The translations under genes were made by a program, and so were the position numbers. The notes beneath the pieces are model-generated. The model made no database searches. It was not told where the DNA came from and saw only the letters and a list, made by a program, of their open reading frames with translations. A stretch of DNA of 64,000 nucleotides from Oscillibacter ruminantium GH1 (lineage in GTDB: Bacteria; Bacillota; Clostridia; Oscillospirales; Oscillospiraceae). Position 1 is the stretch's first letter. The number at the start of each line of letters is the position of its first letter. Positions 31,828-39,289 of the stretch are shown one piece after another. The DNA is taken from NCBI RefSeq assembly GCF_000307265.1, contig NZ_DF158900.1:159294-223293 (forward strand). The letters are read 5' to 3'.

Positions 31828-32589
31828 GTGAGTACCTTTACTCTTAAATGCCTTGCGCTGGCGCTGATGGTGATCGACCACATCGGGTTGTACTTTGAGG
31901 ATTTGCCGGGAGCGGTTGTTCTCCGTCTGCTGGGGAGAATTTCCTATCCGCTGTTTCTGTTTTGTATGGTGTGGGGATATCACTATACCCGCAGCCGTAA
32001 AAAATTTCTGCTGCGGCTGTATCTCATGAGTGTCGCCATGACGCTGTTCCGCTGCTGGATCGACGCGACTTTCAATGCGGAACAAATGTATGGCAACCAC
32101 GATATTTTTATATCTCTCTTCTGGGTGGGCGTTCTCATCAGCGCCATCGAGCTGATCCAGACAGATCGCAATCGGGGAATCTGGCTGTTGGGTATCATCT
32201 TTTTATCCCAGCTGGCCTATTATTTCGTCGTTCCCGGACTGTTCCCTATCCTGCGGATGGTCAGCGGCGATATTCAAAGCGGGCTTACGCCCAATTTGGC
32301 GCTAAACGAATACGGCTTTGCGTTTGTCGCGTTGGGCGTTGCCATGTATTTTGTGAAAGAACGCAGGGAGCTTTTAACGGCGGTATACGTGATCTTTTGC
32401 ATCTATCAGTTCAGCGAGGAAATGCTGCTGTCGGATTTCGGTTTTCCGCTCCAGTGGTTTATGGTTCTGGCCCTGCCGTTCATGCTTCGCTACAACGGAG
32501 AAAAGGGCCGGGGCATGAAATGGTTTTTCTACTTCTTCTATCCCGCCCATACATTTTTGCTCTTTTATCTTGCCAATCTTGTCTTTTAA
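31828..32589 (+). CDS. TraX family membrane protein
   Basis: A 253-residue integral membrane protein with about eight segments, starting with GTG after AAGGGGG. The TraX signature LKCLALALMVIDHIGLYF...LLRLLGRISYPLFLFCMVWGYHYTRS and the HDIFISLFWVG region are clear. In plasmid F, TraX acetylates pilin; chromosomal copies in Clostridia are acyltransferase-like proteins of unknown target, possibly surface glycans. Its place after glycolipid glycosyltransferases supports a lipid or glycan modification role. Confidence 0.88.
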   Translation: MSTFTLKCLALALMVIDHIGLYFEDLPGAVVLRLLGRISYPLFLFCMVWGYHYTRSRKKFLLRLYLMSVAMTLFRCWIDATFNAEQMYGNHDIFISLFWVGVLISAIELIQTDRNRGIWLLGIIFLSQLAYYFVVPGLFPILRMVSGDIQSGLTPNLALNEYGFAFVALGVAMYFVKERRELLTAVYVIFCIYQFSEEMLLSDFGFPLQWFMVLALPFMLRYNGEKGRGMKWFFYFFYPAHTFLLFYLANLVF

Positions 32590-32742
32590 GGCGTTCGCCG
32601 CGTAATACGCGGCGCTGTCTCAATCCTGCTCATTTGAAAGCATACATACAATCCGACTTTCTGCCTGCTCCGCCATACCGCGGGGAATCGCCTGCCGATT
32701 ACGCGAAAAGAATTCCGCGTGCCGGGCATACTACTGTGCAGG

Positions 32743-32758
32743 GCGGCTGAAGCCGCCG
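32743..32758 (+). other. GC-rich hairpin in the ferredoxin leader
   Basis: GGCGGCT and AGCCGCC face each other with a 2-base loop just upstream of the AAAAAAGGAGG ribosome site at 32760-32770. Another GC-rich palindrome lies at about 32597-32615. Role unknown; possibly mRNA stabilisers. Confidence 0.35.
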
Positions 32759-32778
32759 ACAAAAAAGGAGGAAGGTTT

Positions 32779-32955
32779 ATGCGCGCTCATGTGGATCAGG
32801 ATACCTGCATTGGCTGCGGCCTGTGCATCAGCTCCGTGCCGGAGGTATTTGAAATGAATGCGGACGGCAAGGCGGAGGCCATTGCCGACGGACCCGACGA
32901 TGCCGTGAAGTCCGCTATCGACGCCTGTCCCGTCTCCGCAATTCGCGAAGACTGA
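32779..32955 (+). CDS. single-cluster [4Fe-4S] ferredoxin
   Basis: A 58-residue ferredoxin. Ligands: Cys in DTCIGCGLCISS (CxxCxxC) and the distant Cys in DACPVSAI. The second-cluster position is replaced (SVPEVF instead of a Cys before Pro), as in mono-cluster ferredoxins. AAAGGAGGAAGG lies 8 bases before the ATG. A strong terminator follows at once, so it is a single gene. The partner enzymes are not in the window. Confidence 0.93.
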   Translation: MRAHVDQDTCIGCGLCISSVPEVFEMNADGKAEAIADGPDDAVKSAIDACPVSAIRED

Positions 32956-32960
32956 CACTG

Positions 32961-33007
32961 TCAGGCCGCAAAAAGTCCACGGAGACTTTTTGCGGCCTGA
33001 CTTTTTT
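32961..33007 (+). terminator. intrinsic terminator after the ferredoxin gene
   Basis: Perfect 17-bp stem (32961-32977 with 32984-33000), 6-base loop, then C and six T. Confidence 0.92.
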
Positions 33008-33137
33008 GTCCCTTTGCCGCGGCATTGACATCCGCAATTCTTGACAGCCTGTGACAGATGCTTGTGCGGTTATCCATGTTTCCCCAAATGTGTAAATAAC
33101 GTCGCACTTTTTGCATGGAATTTAGCACATTCTCCAG

Positions 33138-33166
33138 TGTAATTGCGGGTTATCTGCTGATATAAT
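33138..33166 (+). promoter_or_regulatory. dapF promoter candidate
   Basis: Perfect TATAAT (33161-33166) with TGA extended -10 (33158-33160); the -35 is poor (TGTAAT, 33138-33143). Two TTGACA sequences further up (33025, 33041) lack a -10 at proper distance. Confidence 0.55.
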
Positions 33167-33199
33167 AAAGCAAGAAAATTGAAGGGGGGTCCGCCGTTG

Positions 33200-34039
33200 A
33201 TGCGGTTTTGGAAAATGAACGGCGCGGGCAATGATTTTATTGTCCTGAACAATTTGGAGGAGCGTCTTCCCAAGGAGGCGTTTCCTGAGATGGCAAAGAC
33301 ACTGTGCGAGAGACACCTTTCCGTTGGGGCGGACGGCTTCATGGTGATCGACGCGCCCACACAGGGCGGAGACTTCAAAATGCTGTTTTACAACTCCGAC
33401 GGATCGGTGGGCGAAATGTGCGGAAACGGCGCCCGGTGCATCTGCCGGTACGGTTATGAAAATGGTCTGGCCGGGCAGACGCAGACGGTGGAGACGACGG
33501 CGGGCATCATCACCGGGCGGCGCATGGATTCCCGGCTTTACCGCATTCGTCTCAACGATCCCTCCACAGTCCGACTGGAGCATCCCATTGAGGTGGAGGG
33601 CGTCAAATATCCCTGCGCGTATGTGGAACTTGGCAATCCGGGTCTTCCTCACGCGGTGGTTCCGTATCGGAATCTGCGCAACGCGGACGAAAACGAGCTG
33701 CGGGAGCTGGGCCGCGCCATGCGGAATCATCCCGCTTTCCCCAAGGGCGCCAACGTGAATTTCTATGAGATCACCGGCGAGGACACGGTTTATGAACGAA
33801 CCTTTGAGCGCGGCGTGGAGGACTTTACCTATGCCTGCGGCACCGGCACCGGATCGGTTGTCACCGTGCTGACGTTACAAGGCAAGGTATCCGGTCAGGG
33901 TGTACAGGTCGATATGACCGGCGGACGGCTCACCGTGGACGCGGAGCGGGACGGCTCCCACATTGCGGCGCTGTATCTGACGGGACCCACCAACATCGTC
34001 TGCAAGGGCGAAATCTGCGACGAGGACCTGCATCTTTGA
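33200..34039 (+). CDS. dapF: diaminopimelate epimerase
   Basis: A 279-residue enzyme converting LL- to meso-diaminopimelate for lysine and peptidoglycan. Start MRFWKMNGAGNDF is the typical family start; catalytic cysteines are in GEMCGNGARC and YACGTGTGS, the two half-domains in tandem. ATG 33200 follows a GGGGGG run and an extended -10 promoter. Monocistronic or with the symporter gene 62 bases downstream. Confidence 0.96.
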   Translation: MRFWKMNGAGNDFIVLNNLEERLPKEAFPEMAKTLCERHLSVGADGFMVIDAPTQGGDFKMLFYNSDGSVGEMCGNGARCICRYGYENGLAGQTQTVETTAGIITGRRMDSRLYRIRLNDPSTVRLEHPIEVEGVKYPCAYVELGNPGLPHAVVPYRNLRNADENELRELGRAMRNHPAFPKGANVNFYEITGEDTVYERTFERGVEDFTYACGTGTGSVVTVLTLQGKVSGQGVQVDMTGGRLTVDAERDGSHIAALYLTGPTNIVCKGEICDEDLHL

Positions 34040-34101
34040 GCGTCCCTGCCGCCTGAGGGCGGCTGATAGAATAAGTTGTGTGATAAAGGAGGAAGACTGT
34101 T

Positions 34102-35388
34102 ATGGAAAAGAAGTCCGTGGCCCACAACTATGCGTTCCTGGCGGTGATGCTGGGGGCGATGGTTTTGGGCGCTGTTGTGGGGTGGCTGAACCCTGTGGTA
34201 GAGGACGCCGACGGGAATGTTATTCAGGCCGGAGCCTCCGTGCTCAAGCCGCTGGGTACCGTGTTTATCAACATGATGTTCTGCATTGTGGTACCCATGG
34301 TGTTTGCGTCTATTTCCAGTGCTGTTGCCAATATGCAAAGCCGCAAGCGGGCCGGCAAGATTATGGGAACCACCGTGCTTACCTTTGTGGTTACCGGCGC
34401 CATTGCTGCCGTCATCATGTATGTGCTGATGCAGATTTTCCCGCCGGTGTTGACCCCCTGGAACGATATTCCCGCCGAAGAGCTGGGCGAGTACGCCAGC
34501 CTGTCCACGATGATCGTCAACTTCTTCACCGCCGAGGACTTTGTGGGGCTTCTCAGCCGCAGGGCAATGCTGCCGCTGATCGTGTTCTCCATGCTGTTCG
34601 GCTTTGCCGTGAACCTCAACGGCGGCAAGGATTCTCCTGTGGGTAAGTTTCTGGATGATCTGACCGGCGTGATGCTGAAATTCGTAAAGATCGTCACCTA
34701 TTACGCGCCGATTGCGTTCTTTTCCATCTTCGCCGATCTGGTGGCATCCTATGGTTCTCAGGTCACCGAATCCTATGGTCGGGCGCTGCTGGTGTACTAT
34801 CCCCTGTGCTTTATTTACATTTTCACCGCGTTCCCGCTGTTTGCATGGTTTGGCGGCGGAAAGCTGGGCGTGAAGAGCATGTTCCAGCATATTGCCCGGC
34901 CCGCCATCGTGTCGCTGGGAACCTGCTCCTCTGTGGCCACCATCCCCACCAATATGGAGGCGGCCGAGGATACCGGCATCTCCAAGGATGTTTCCGACAT
35001 GGTGCTGCCTCTGGGCGCGACCATGCATATGGACGGCTCCTGCTTTAGCTGCGTGCTGAAGATCGCGTTCGTGTTCGGCGTGTTTGGCAAGGACTTTGGC
35101 GGTATCGGGATGCTGTTTTCTGTGGTGCTGGTGGCGGTTCTGTCCTCTGTGGGCATGAGCGGCGTTCCCGGCGGCGGCTACATCGGAGAATATATCATCT
35201 GCTCCATCTTCTTCGCCGACCAGATGGAGCTGGCGTTCCCCATTCTGGTGGCTATCGGCAATCTGGTGGATCCTCCCGCCACCATGATTAACTCCGCCGG
35301 CGATTATGTGGTCAGTTTTATCGTGTCCCGCTTTGTGGACGGTAAGGATTGGCTGAAAAACGCTCTGGCCGCGAAAAAGGAAGCCTGA
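34102..35388 (+). CDS. dicarboxylate/amino acid:cation symporter (DAACS family)
   Basis: A 428-residue transporter with eight membrane segments and two re-entrant loops. Signatures: GTVFINMMFCIVVPMVFASISSAVA, the serine-rich SLGTCSSVATIPTNMEAAED loop, LPLGATMHMDGSCF (usually NMDG, here HMDG) and GVPGGGYIGE. Members import glutamate, aspartate, serine/threonine or C4-dicarboxylates with Na+ or H+. GGAGGAAG precedes the ATG. A 17-bp hairpin at 35509-35545 ends it. Confidence 0.93.
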   Translation: MEKKSVAHNYAFLAVMLGAMVLGAVVGWLNPVVEDADGNVIQAGASVLKPLGTVFINMMFCIVVPMVFASISSAVANMQSRKRAGKIMGTTVLTFVVTGAIAAVIMYVLMQIFPPVLTPWNDIPAEELGEYASLSTMIVNFFTAEDFVGLLSRRAMLPLIVFSMLFGFAVNLNGGKDSPVGKFLDDLTGVMLKFVKIVTYYAPIAFFSIFADLVASYGSQVTESYGRALLVYYPLCFIYIFTAFPLFAWFGGGKLGVKSMFQHIARPAIVSLGTCSSVATIPTNMEAAEDTGISKDVSDMVLPLGATMHMDGSCFSCVLKIAFVFGVFGKDFGGIGMLFSVVLVAVLSSVGMSGVPGGGYIGEYIICSIFFADQMELAFPILVAIGNLVDPPATMINSAGDYVVSFIVSRFVDGKDWLKNALAAKKEA

Positions 35389-35508
35389 GCGACAGGAGGA
35401 AACAGCCGCCCTGCGTCAGGCTCGCACAATCTGCACGCAATCTCTGTGTGGTGTTACCCTAAAAAAGCGCAGGCTGAAAATTTCATGATGCGGTTTCCGA
35501 CAGCCAAA

Positions 35509-35551
35509 AGGGCTTGCCGTCTGCCATTGGCAGACGGCAAGCCCTTAATTT
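35509..35551 (+). terminator. terminator after the symporter gene
   Basis: Perfect 17-bp stem (35509-35525 with 35529-35545), 3-base loop, followed by TTAATTTT. Confidence 0.75.
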
Positions 35552-35654
35552 TGCCTGCACACGAAAATGGATGTAGGTATGTAAAGAAAACTCCGGTCAT
35601 GGGGGAAGCGGGGGCCAGCCCCGTTTCTCTGATTTGCGGCTTGGCGCGGAATCA

Positions 35655-36182
35655 TTACCCCTTAGGGGCATAGAACTGTGCGGTGTCCACGCCCTCCAGC
35701 TCCAGCAATTTTATTTTAGCGGGAATGCCCCCGGCATAGCCGGTCAGACTGCCGCCCGTTCCCACGACGCGATGACACGGGATGATGATGGAAATGGGAT
35801 TGTGACCCACCGCTCCACCCACCGCCTGCGGGGACATGGTCGGTTTGTTTTGCATTTTAGCGATTTTCTTTGCAAGTTCTCCGTAGGTCGATACCTCTCC
35901 GTAGGGAATCTCACAGAGCAGCTTCCAAACCGTCTGCCGAAATTCACTGCCGACAGGGGCCAGAGGGAGCTGAGAGACGGCGGGCTTTCCGCCGGCGAAA
36001 TATTCGTCGAGCCAGCGCTTTGCCGCTTCAAAAACAGGCAGAGAGTCGTTTGGAAGCATCGCGCCCTTGACCGTTCCGGCAAAATACTTTTGCCCCTCCA
36101 GCCACAGCCCGACAATGTGTTCTCCATCGCTTGCCAGCGTCATAGGCCCGATGGGGGATGCGTAATTGGTTGAATTGTACAT
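35655..36182 (-). CDS. ogt: methylated-DNA-[protein]-cysteine S-methyltransferase
   Basis: A 175-residue DNA repair protein removing alkyl groups from O6-guanine. N-terminal YYxSPIGPMTLASDGEHIVGLWLEGQKYF-like domain, then the active-site IIPCHRVVGTGGSLTGYAGG with the acceptor Cys, and FRQTVWKLLCEIPYGEVSTYGELAKKI before it. The ATG at 36182 has GGAGGA upstream; a TTG at 36185 is in frame but unnecessary. Monocistronic, leftward. Confidence 0.95.
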   Translation of the reverse strand: MYNSTNYASPIGPMTLASDGEHIVGLWLEGQKYFAGTVKGAMLPNDSLPVFEAAKRWLDEYFAGGKPAVSQLPLAPVGSEFRQTVWKLLCEIPYGEVSTYGELAKKIAKMQNKPTMSPQAVGGAVGHNPISIIIPCHRVVGTGGSLTGYAGGIPAKIKLLELEGVDTAQFYAPKG

Positions 36183-36683
36183 CAAACTTCCTCCTCACGT
36201 ATGTCTGTGGGTTTGCTGCGGTTTGGCATTCGCCTGCGGTGATAGAGCCTGAAGTTCCGGCTCTTTTGAACAAAGCGCCTATCCCTAGAGCGGGCAAATG
36301 CACGTATCATGATCGCTCTGCGGCTATTATAGCATAAGAGCAAAAAAAATAATATTTGAAAATTTTATGTCGGACTGAAATAGCACAGCGGACCTGATGA
36401 AACAGAAGCAGTTATAGATAACAAAATCATTCAGTTTTTGTTTTTGCTATGGAAGCACGTTCCAAATCGTCAATATTTATGCTATACTATTCAGCAATGA
36501 CAAAGACGAAAAATCGATTAAACAGGCGATTTGTTTCGACTTTGAAAGAACCATGGGTCTGCATCTGAAAAAGTAATATCTCAAGAAGAGCAGCGCAATG
36601 AAGTCACAGCGCGTTTCAAGCAGATGGAGACGTGGTGAGGGAATGTCCGCATCATTCATCGTTAATAAGGGACGGGCGTAGAA
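36183..36683. other. long intergenic stretch without a convincing intact gene
   Basis: 501 bases between ogt (leftward) and the diguanylate cyclase gene (rightward). It holds the ogt leader, a short 6-bp hairpin with four T at 36244-36267, an A/T-rich part at 36320-36480 and a possible decayed coding remnant at 36488-36638 (listed separately). No RNA gene or repeat is recognised. Confidence 0.5.
36488..36638 (+). pseudogene. possible remnant of a decayed gene
   Basis: Two short open stretches in different frames read like protein: one ends at 36576 (ICFDFERTMGLHLKK, then stop), the next begins at the same place in another frame (ISQEEQRNEVTARFKQMETW, then stop at 36638). Joined by one frameshift they would give a helical C-terminus of ~50 residues. 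There is no start, no ribosome site and no recognised family, so this is tentative. Confidence 0.25.
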
Positions 36684-37847
36684 ATGCTGATAATCAGAAA
36701 TATAAAGTATTACGGCAATACATCAACCGAATACGGCGAATGCAAGGATATGATTGAGGAAAACAATCACTTGATGGTTCGGTGCATATCACTTTTGGGG
36801 TCGGTGATCTTGTTATCGCTTGGCACTTTGACGTACCTCCTCCCAATGATTGAGCCCTTCCGCTTGCTGTACTTTTTTTCGGGAACCGCAATTCTGGGGA
36901 GCTGGCTGCTCTCCAAAATGCCGCGTTGTTCCTATACATTTTTGGCCTATTTGCAAGTCCTGATTCTCTACGCATTTTCCACCGGGCTGGCGTTGGCGTA
37001 TCCTGACGAGCGCAGTACAGTGAGTGTGATTATGCTGCCTCTTCTATCCATGCTGTTAATTGACCGCTTTGATCGGATTGTACTCTTCAATATGGAATTC
37101 ACCGCCATTTATTGCATTTTGGTTACCTTCCTTAAAAACCCGAGAATTGGTAGCTATGAAGTTTTCGGGATGCTCGTCTCGCTGGTTCTTTCACTTTTTT
37201 CCAACTATTTTGTGCAGTCAAAAGCAATCAGGAATATGCTCAGTGCGAAAAGAAATCAGAAGTTGATTATCCAGCTCCACGCCGCCAAGAGGGAATTGCA
37301 ATTGAAGTCCGAAGTGGATCAGTTGTCCGGGCTGCTCAATCGGGGAACTTTTGTCAGTCGCGTGGAAGATGCGCTGAAAGAGGAAAAATATGGAGTTTCG
37401 GCGCTGTGTCTGCTGGATATCGACCATTTTAAAGAAGTGAACGATACTTATGGACATCAGCGGGGAGACGAGGTGATTTCCGCCGTGGCTTCGACATTGC
37501 GCACGCTGTTCGGAAAACGCCACACGATTGGCCGAATCGGCGGCGATGAGTTTGTCGTTTATCTCAGCGGTTTTGAAAGCGCGGAGCAGATCGGTGAGAA
37601 AATGCGGCTCCTGAATAAAAGGCTGAATGCCACCGTTGTGGGAGAGGTGAAGTCCATTCCAGTCTCTGTGGGTATTTCGCTTGCCTGCGATGCCAAGGAC
37701 AATTTTGAAAAACTGTATCATCAGGCAGATCAGGCACTGTATCTGGCCAAGAGAGGCGGACGGAATCAGAACCGTTTTTTTGAGGCCGACGAAGCGCCGC
37801 GATATGCACAGGATACCGCCAAGGGAGATCCTGAAGGGAGCCGCTAA
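36684..37847 (+). CDS. membrane diguanylate cyclase (GGDEF domain)
   Basis: A 387-residue protein. The N-terminal half has about five to six membrane segments (~34-180), then a short coiled linker and a GGDEF domain (~212-370): DQLSGLLNRGTF, LDIDHFKEVNDTYGHQRGDEVI and the active site IGRIGGDEFVVYLSG. The position of the RxxD inhibitory site reads RHTI, so product feedback through that site is unlikely. It should make cyclic di-GMP. The only intact GGDEF protein in the window; no EAL or HD-GYP partner is present. The start at 36684 follows AGGGACGGG; ATG 36750 is an alternative. Confidence 0.85.
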   Translation: MLIIRNIKYYGNTSTEYGECKDMIEENNHLMVRCISLLGSVILLSLGTLTYLLPMIEPFRLLYFFSGTAILGSWLLSKMPRCSYTFLAYLQVLILYAFSTGLALAYPDERSTVSVIMLPLLSMLLIDRFDRIVLFNMEFTAIYCILVTFLKNPRIGSYEVFGMLVSLVLSLFSNYFVQSKAIRNMLSAKRNQKLIIQLHAAKRELQLKSEVDQLSGLLNRGTFVSRVEDALKEEKYGVSALCLLDIDHFKEVNDTYGHQRGDEVISAVASTLRTLFGKRHTIGRIGGDEFVVYLSGFESAEQIGEKMRLLNKRLNATVVGEVKSIPVSVGISLACDAKDNFEKLYHQADQALYLAKRGGRNQNRFFEADEAPRYAQDTAKGDPEGSR

Positions 37848-37862
37848 AATCCGCACGATTCA

Positions 37863-37891
37863 TTGACATGGCAGCTTTTCCATGCTACGAT
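37863..37891 (+). promoter_or_regulatory. promoter of the aminotransferase gene
   Basis: Perfect TTGACA (37863-37868), 17-base spacer, TACGAT (37886-37891) with TGC extended -10 (37883-37885). Confidence 0.75.
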
Positions 37892-37901
37892 TGCAAAAAT
37901 A

Positions 37902-37918
37902 CTTTGGTCCGACCAAAG
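37902..37918. promoter_or_regulatory. palindromic operator-like site at the aminotransferase promoter
   Basis: CTTTGGTC (37902-37909) and GACCAAAG (37911-37918) form a perfect inverted repeat around one base. It lies 10-27 bases after the -10, at the start of the transcript, as expected for a dimeric repressor. The regulator is unknown. Confidence 0.5.
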
Positions 37919-37952
37919 GACCGTTCAAAAGGCGCACAGGAGGCAAACCGAT

Positions 37953-39128
37953 ATGCAGAATCTATCGACCCGGACGGCGGACTTCACCGACTCGGTGATC
38001 CGGCGGATGACCCGGATCTCCAATCAATACGGTGCGGTCAATCTCTCGCAGGGCTTTCCGGACTTTGATCCGCCCAAGGAGCTTCTGGACCGTTTGGCAC
38101 AGACAGCCGGAGAGAATTTTCACCAATACTCCATCACTTGGGGCGCGCAGAACTTGCGGGAAGCGCTGGCAAAAAAACAATCCCGCCTGATGGGACACGC
38201 TGTCGATCCGAATGGGGAGATCGTGGTCACCTGCGGTTCCACGGAGGCGATGATGGCCGCGATGATGACTGTGGCCAATCCTGGAGACAAGGTGATCGTT
38301 TTTTCTCCGTTTTATGAAAATTACGGGGCGGATACCATTCTCTCCGGTGCGGAGCCGATCTATGTGCCGCTGCACCCGCCCGCGTTCAACTTTGACCCGG
38401 AGGAATTGGAGGATGCGTTCCGTCAGCGGCCCAAGGCGCTGATCCTCTGCAATCCGTCCAACCCCTGCGGCAAGGCATTTACAAAGGCGGAGCTGGAGAC
38501 GATTGCCTCGCTGGCAAAAAAGTACGATGCCTATGTCATCACCGACGAGGTGTATGAGCACATTGTATACGCGCCCAATCGGCACACCTATTTTGCCGCG
38601 CTTCCCGGCATGTGGGAGCGGACGATTTCCTGTTCCTCCCTTTCCAAAACTTACTCGATTACAGGCTGGCGTCTGGGGTATACCATCGCGCCGCCGGAGA
38701 TCACGGAACGCATCAAAAAGGTGCATGATTTTCTGACCGTGGGCGCGGCCGCACCGCTTCAAGAGGCGGTGATCCCCGGACTGAAATTCGGACAGGCGTA
38801 TTACGACGATCTGCTGGCAATCTATACCCATAAACGCGATCTCTTTTTAAAGGGGCTGGATGAGATCGGCCTTGTTCACAATGTTCCACAGGGGGCCTAT
38901 TACATTTTGATGGACATTTCCGAGTTTGGCTATGACAGCGACCTTGAATTCTGTGAAACTCTGGCGGAAAAGGTGGGGGTAGGAGCGGTGCCTGGGTCCA
39001 GTTTCTTCCGGGAGCCGGTGAACCATTTGATTCGTTTCCACTTTGCCAAAAAGGACGAGACGCTTCTGGACGCGCTGAATCGGCTGGAGAGTCTGCGAAA
39101 GAAAATTCCGCCGATGAAGCGGGGATAA
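37953..39128 (+). CDS. class I pyridoxal-phosphate aminotransferase
   Basis: A 391-residue fold-type I enzyme. Seen: VNLSQGFPDFDPPKELL, TCGSTEAMMAAMM, LCNPSNPCGKAFTKAEL, VITDEVYEHIVY and the PLP lysine in SLSKTYSITGWRLGYTIAP, plus RFHFAKKDE near the end. Closest in pattern to methionine/kynurenine/aromatic aminotransferases (MtnE/YbdL-like); the substrate is open. ATG 37953 with CAGGAGG 8 bases upstream; the earlier frame overlaps the promoter. Ends at the bidirectional terminator 39191-39228. Confidence 0.9.
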   Translation: MQNLSTRTADFTDSVIRRMTRISNQYGAVNLSQGFPDFDPPKELLDRLAQTAGENFHQYSITWGAQNLREALAKKQSRLMGHAVDPNGEIVVTCGSTEAMMAAMMTVANPGDKVIVFSPFYENYGADTILSGAEPIYVPLHPPAFNFDPEELEDAFRQRPKALILCNPSNPCGKAFTKAELETIASLAKKYDAYVITDEVYEHIVYAPNRHTYFAALPGMWERTISCSSLSKTYSITGWRLGYTIAPPEITERIKKVHDFLTVGAAAPLQEAVIPGLKFGQAYYDDLLAIYTHKRDLFLKGLDEIGLVHNVPQGAYYILMDISEFGYDSDLEFCETLAEKVGVGAVPGSSFFREPVNHLIRFHFAKKDETLLDALNRLESLRKKIPPMKRG

Positions 39129-39190
39129 AAATAGGGATAAAACGCCCGTATACCGTAGCATAGAGCGCGCCCAACAGCAAGACGCGAAAA

Positions 39191-39228
39191 AAGGAGCCAC
39201 GGCAGATAAGAAGCCGTGGCTCCTTTTT
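39191..39228. terminator. bidirectional terminator between convergent genes
   Basis: Perfect 13-bp stem (39191-39203 with 39213-39225), 9-base loop, T-run on the plus side and a six-U run on the minus side (A-run 39187-39192). Confidence 0.88.
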
Positions 39229-39289
39229 ATTGACTTTGATGGAATGCGTTCGCGCCAAAGCGGCGGCGCTGCAATCAAGATGACGGAAC

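Noticed and set aside
33025..33046. Two TTGACA boxes upstream of dapF as promoter
   Set aside because: Neither has a -10 at 16-18 bases; the extended TATAAT at 33161 is the better candidate.
36477..36659. 60-residue open frame on the minus strand in the ogt-GGDEF gap
   Set aside because: No ribosome site and no recognisable pattern; the plus strand shows a weak coding remnant instead.
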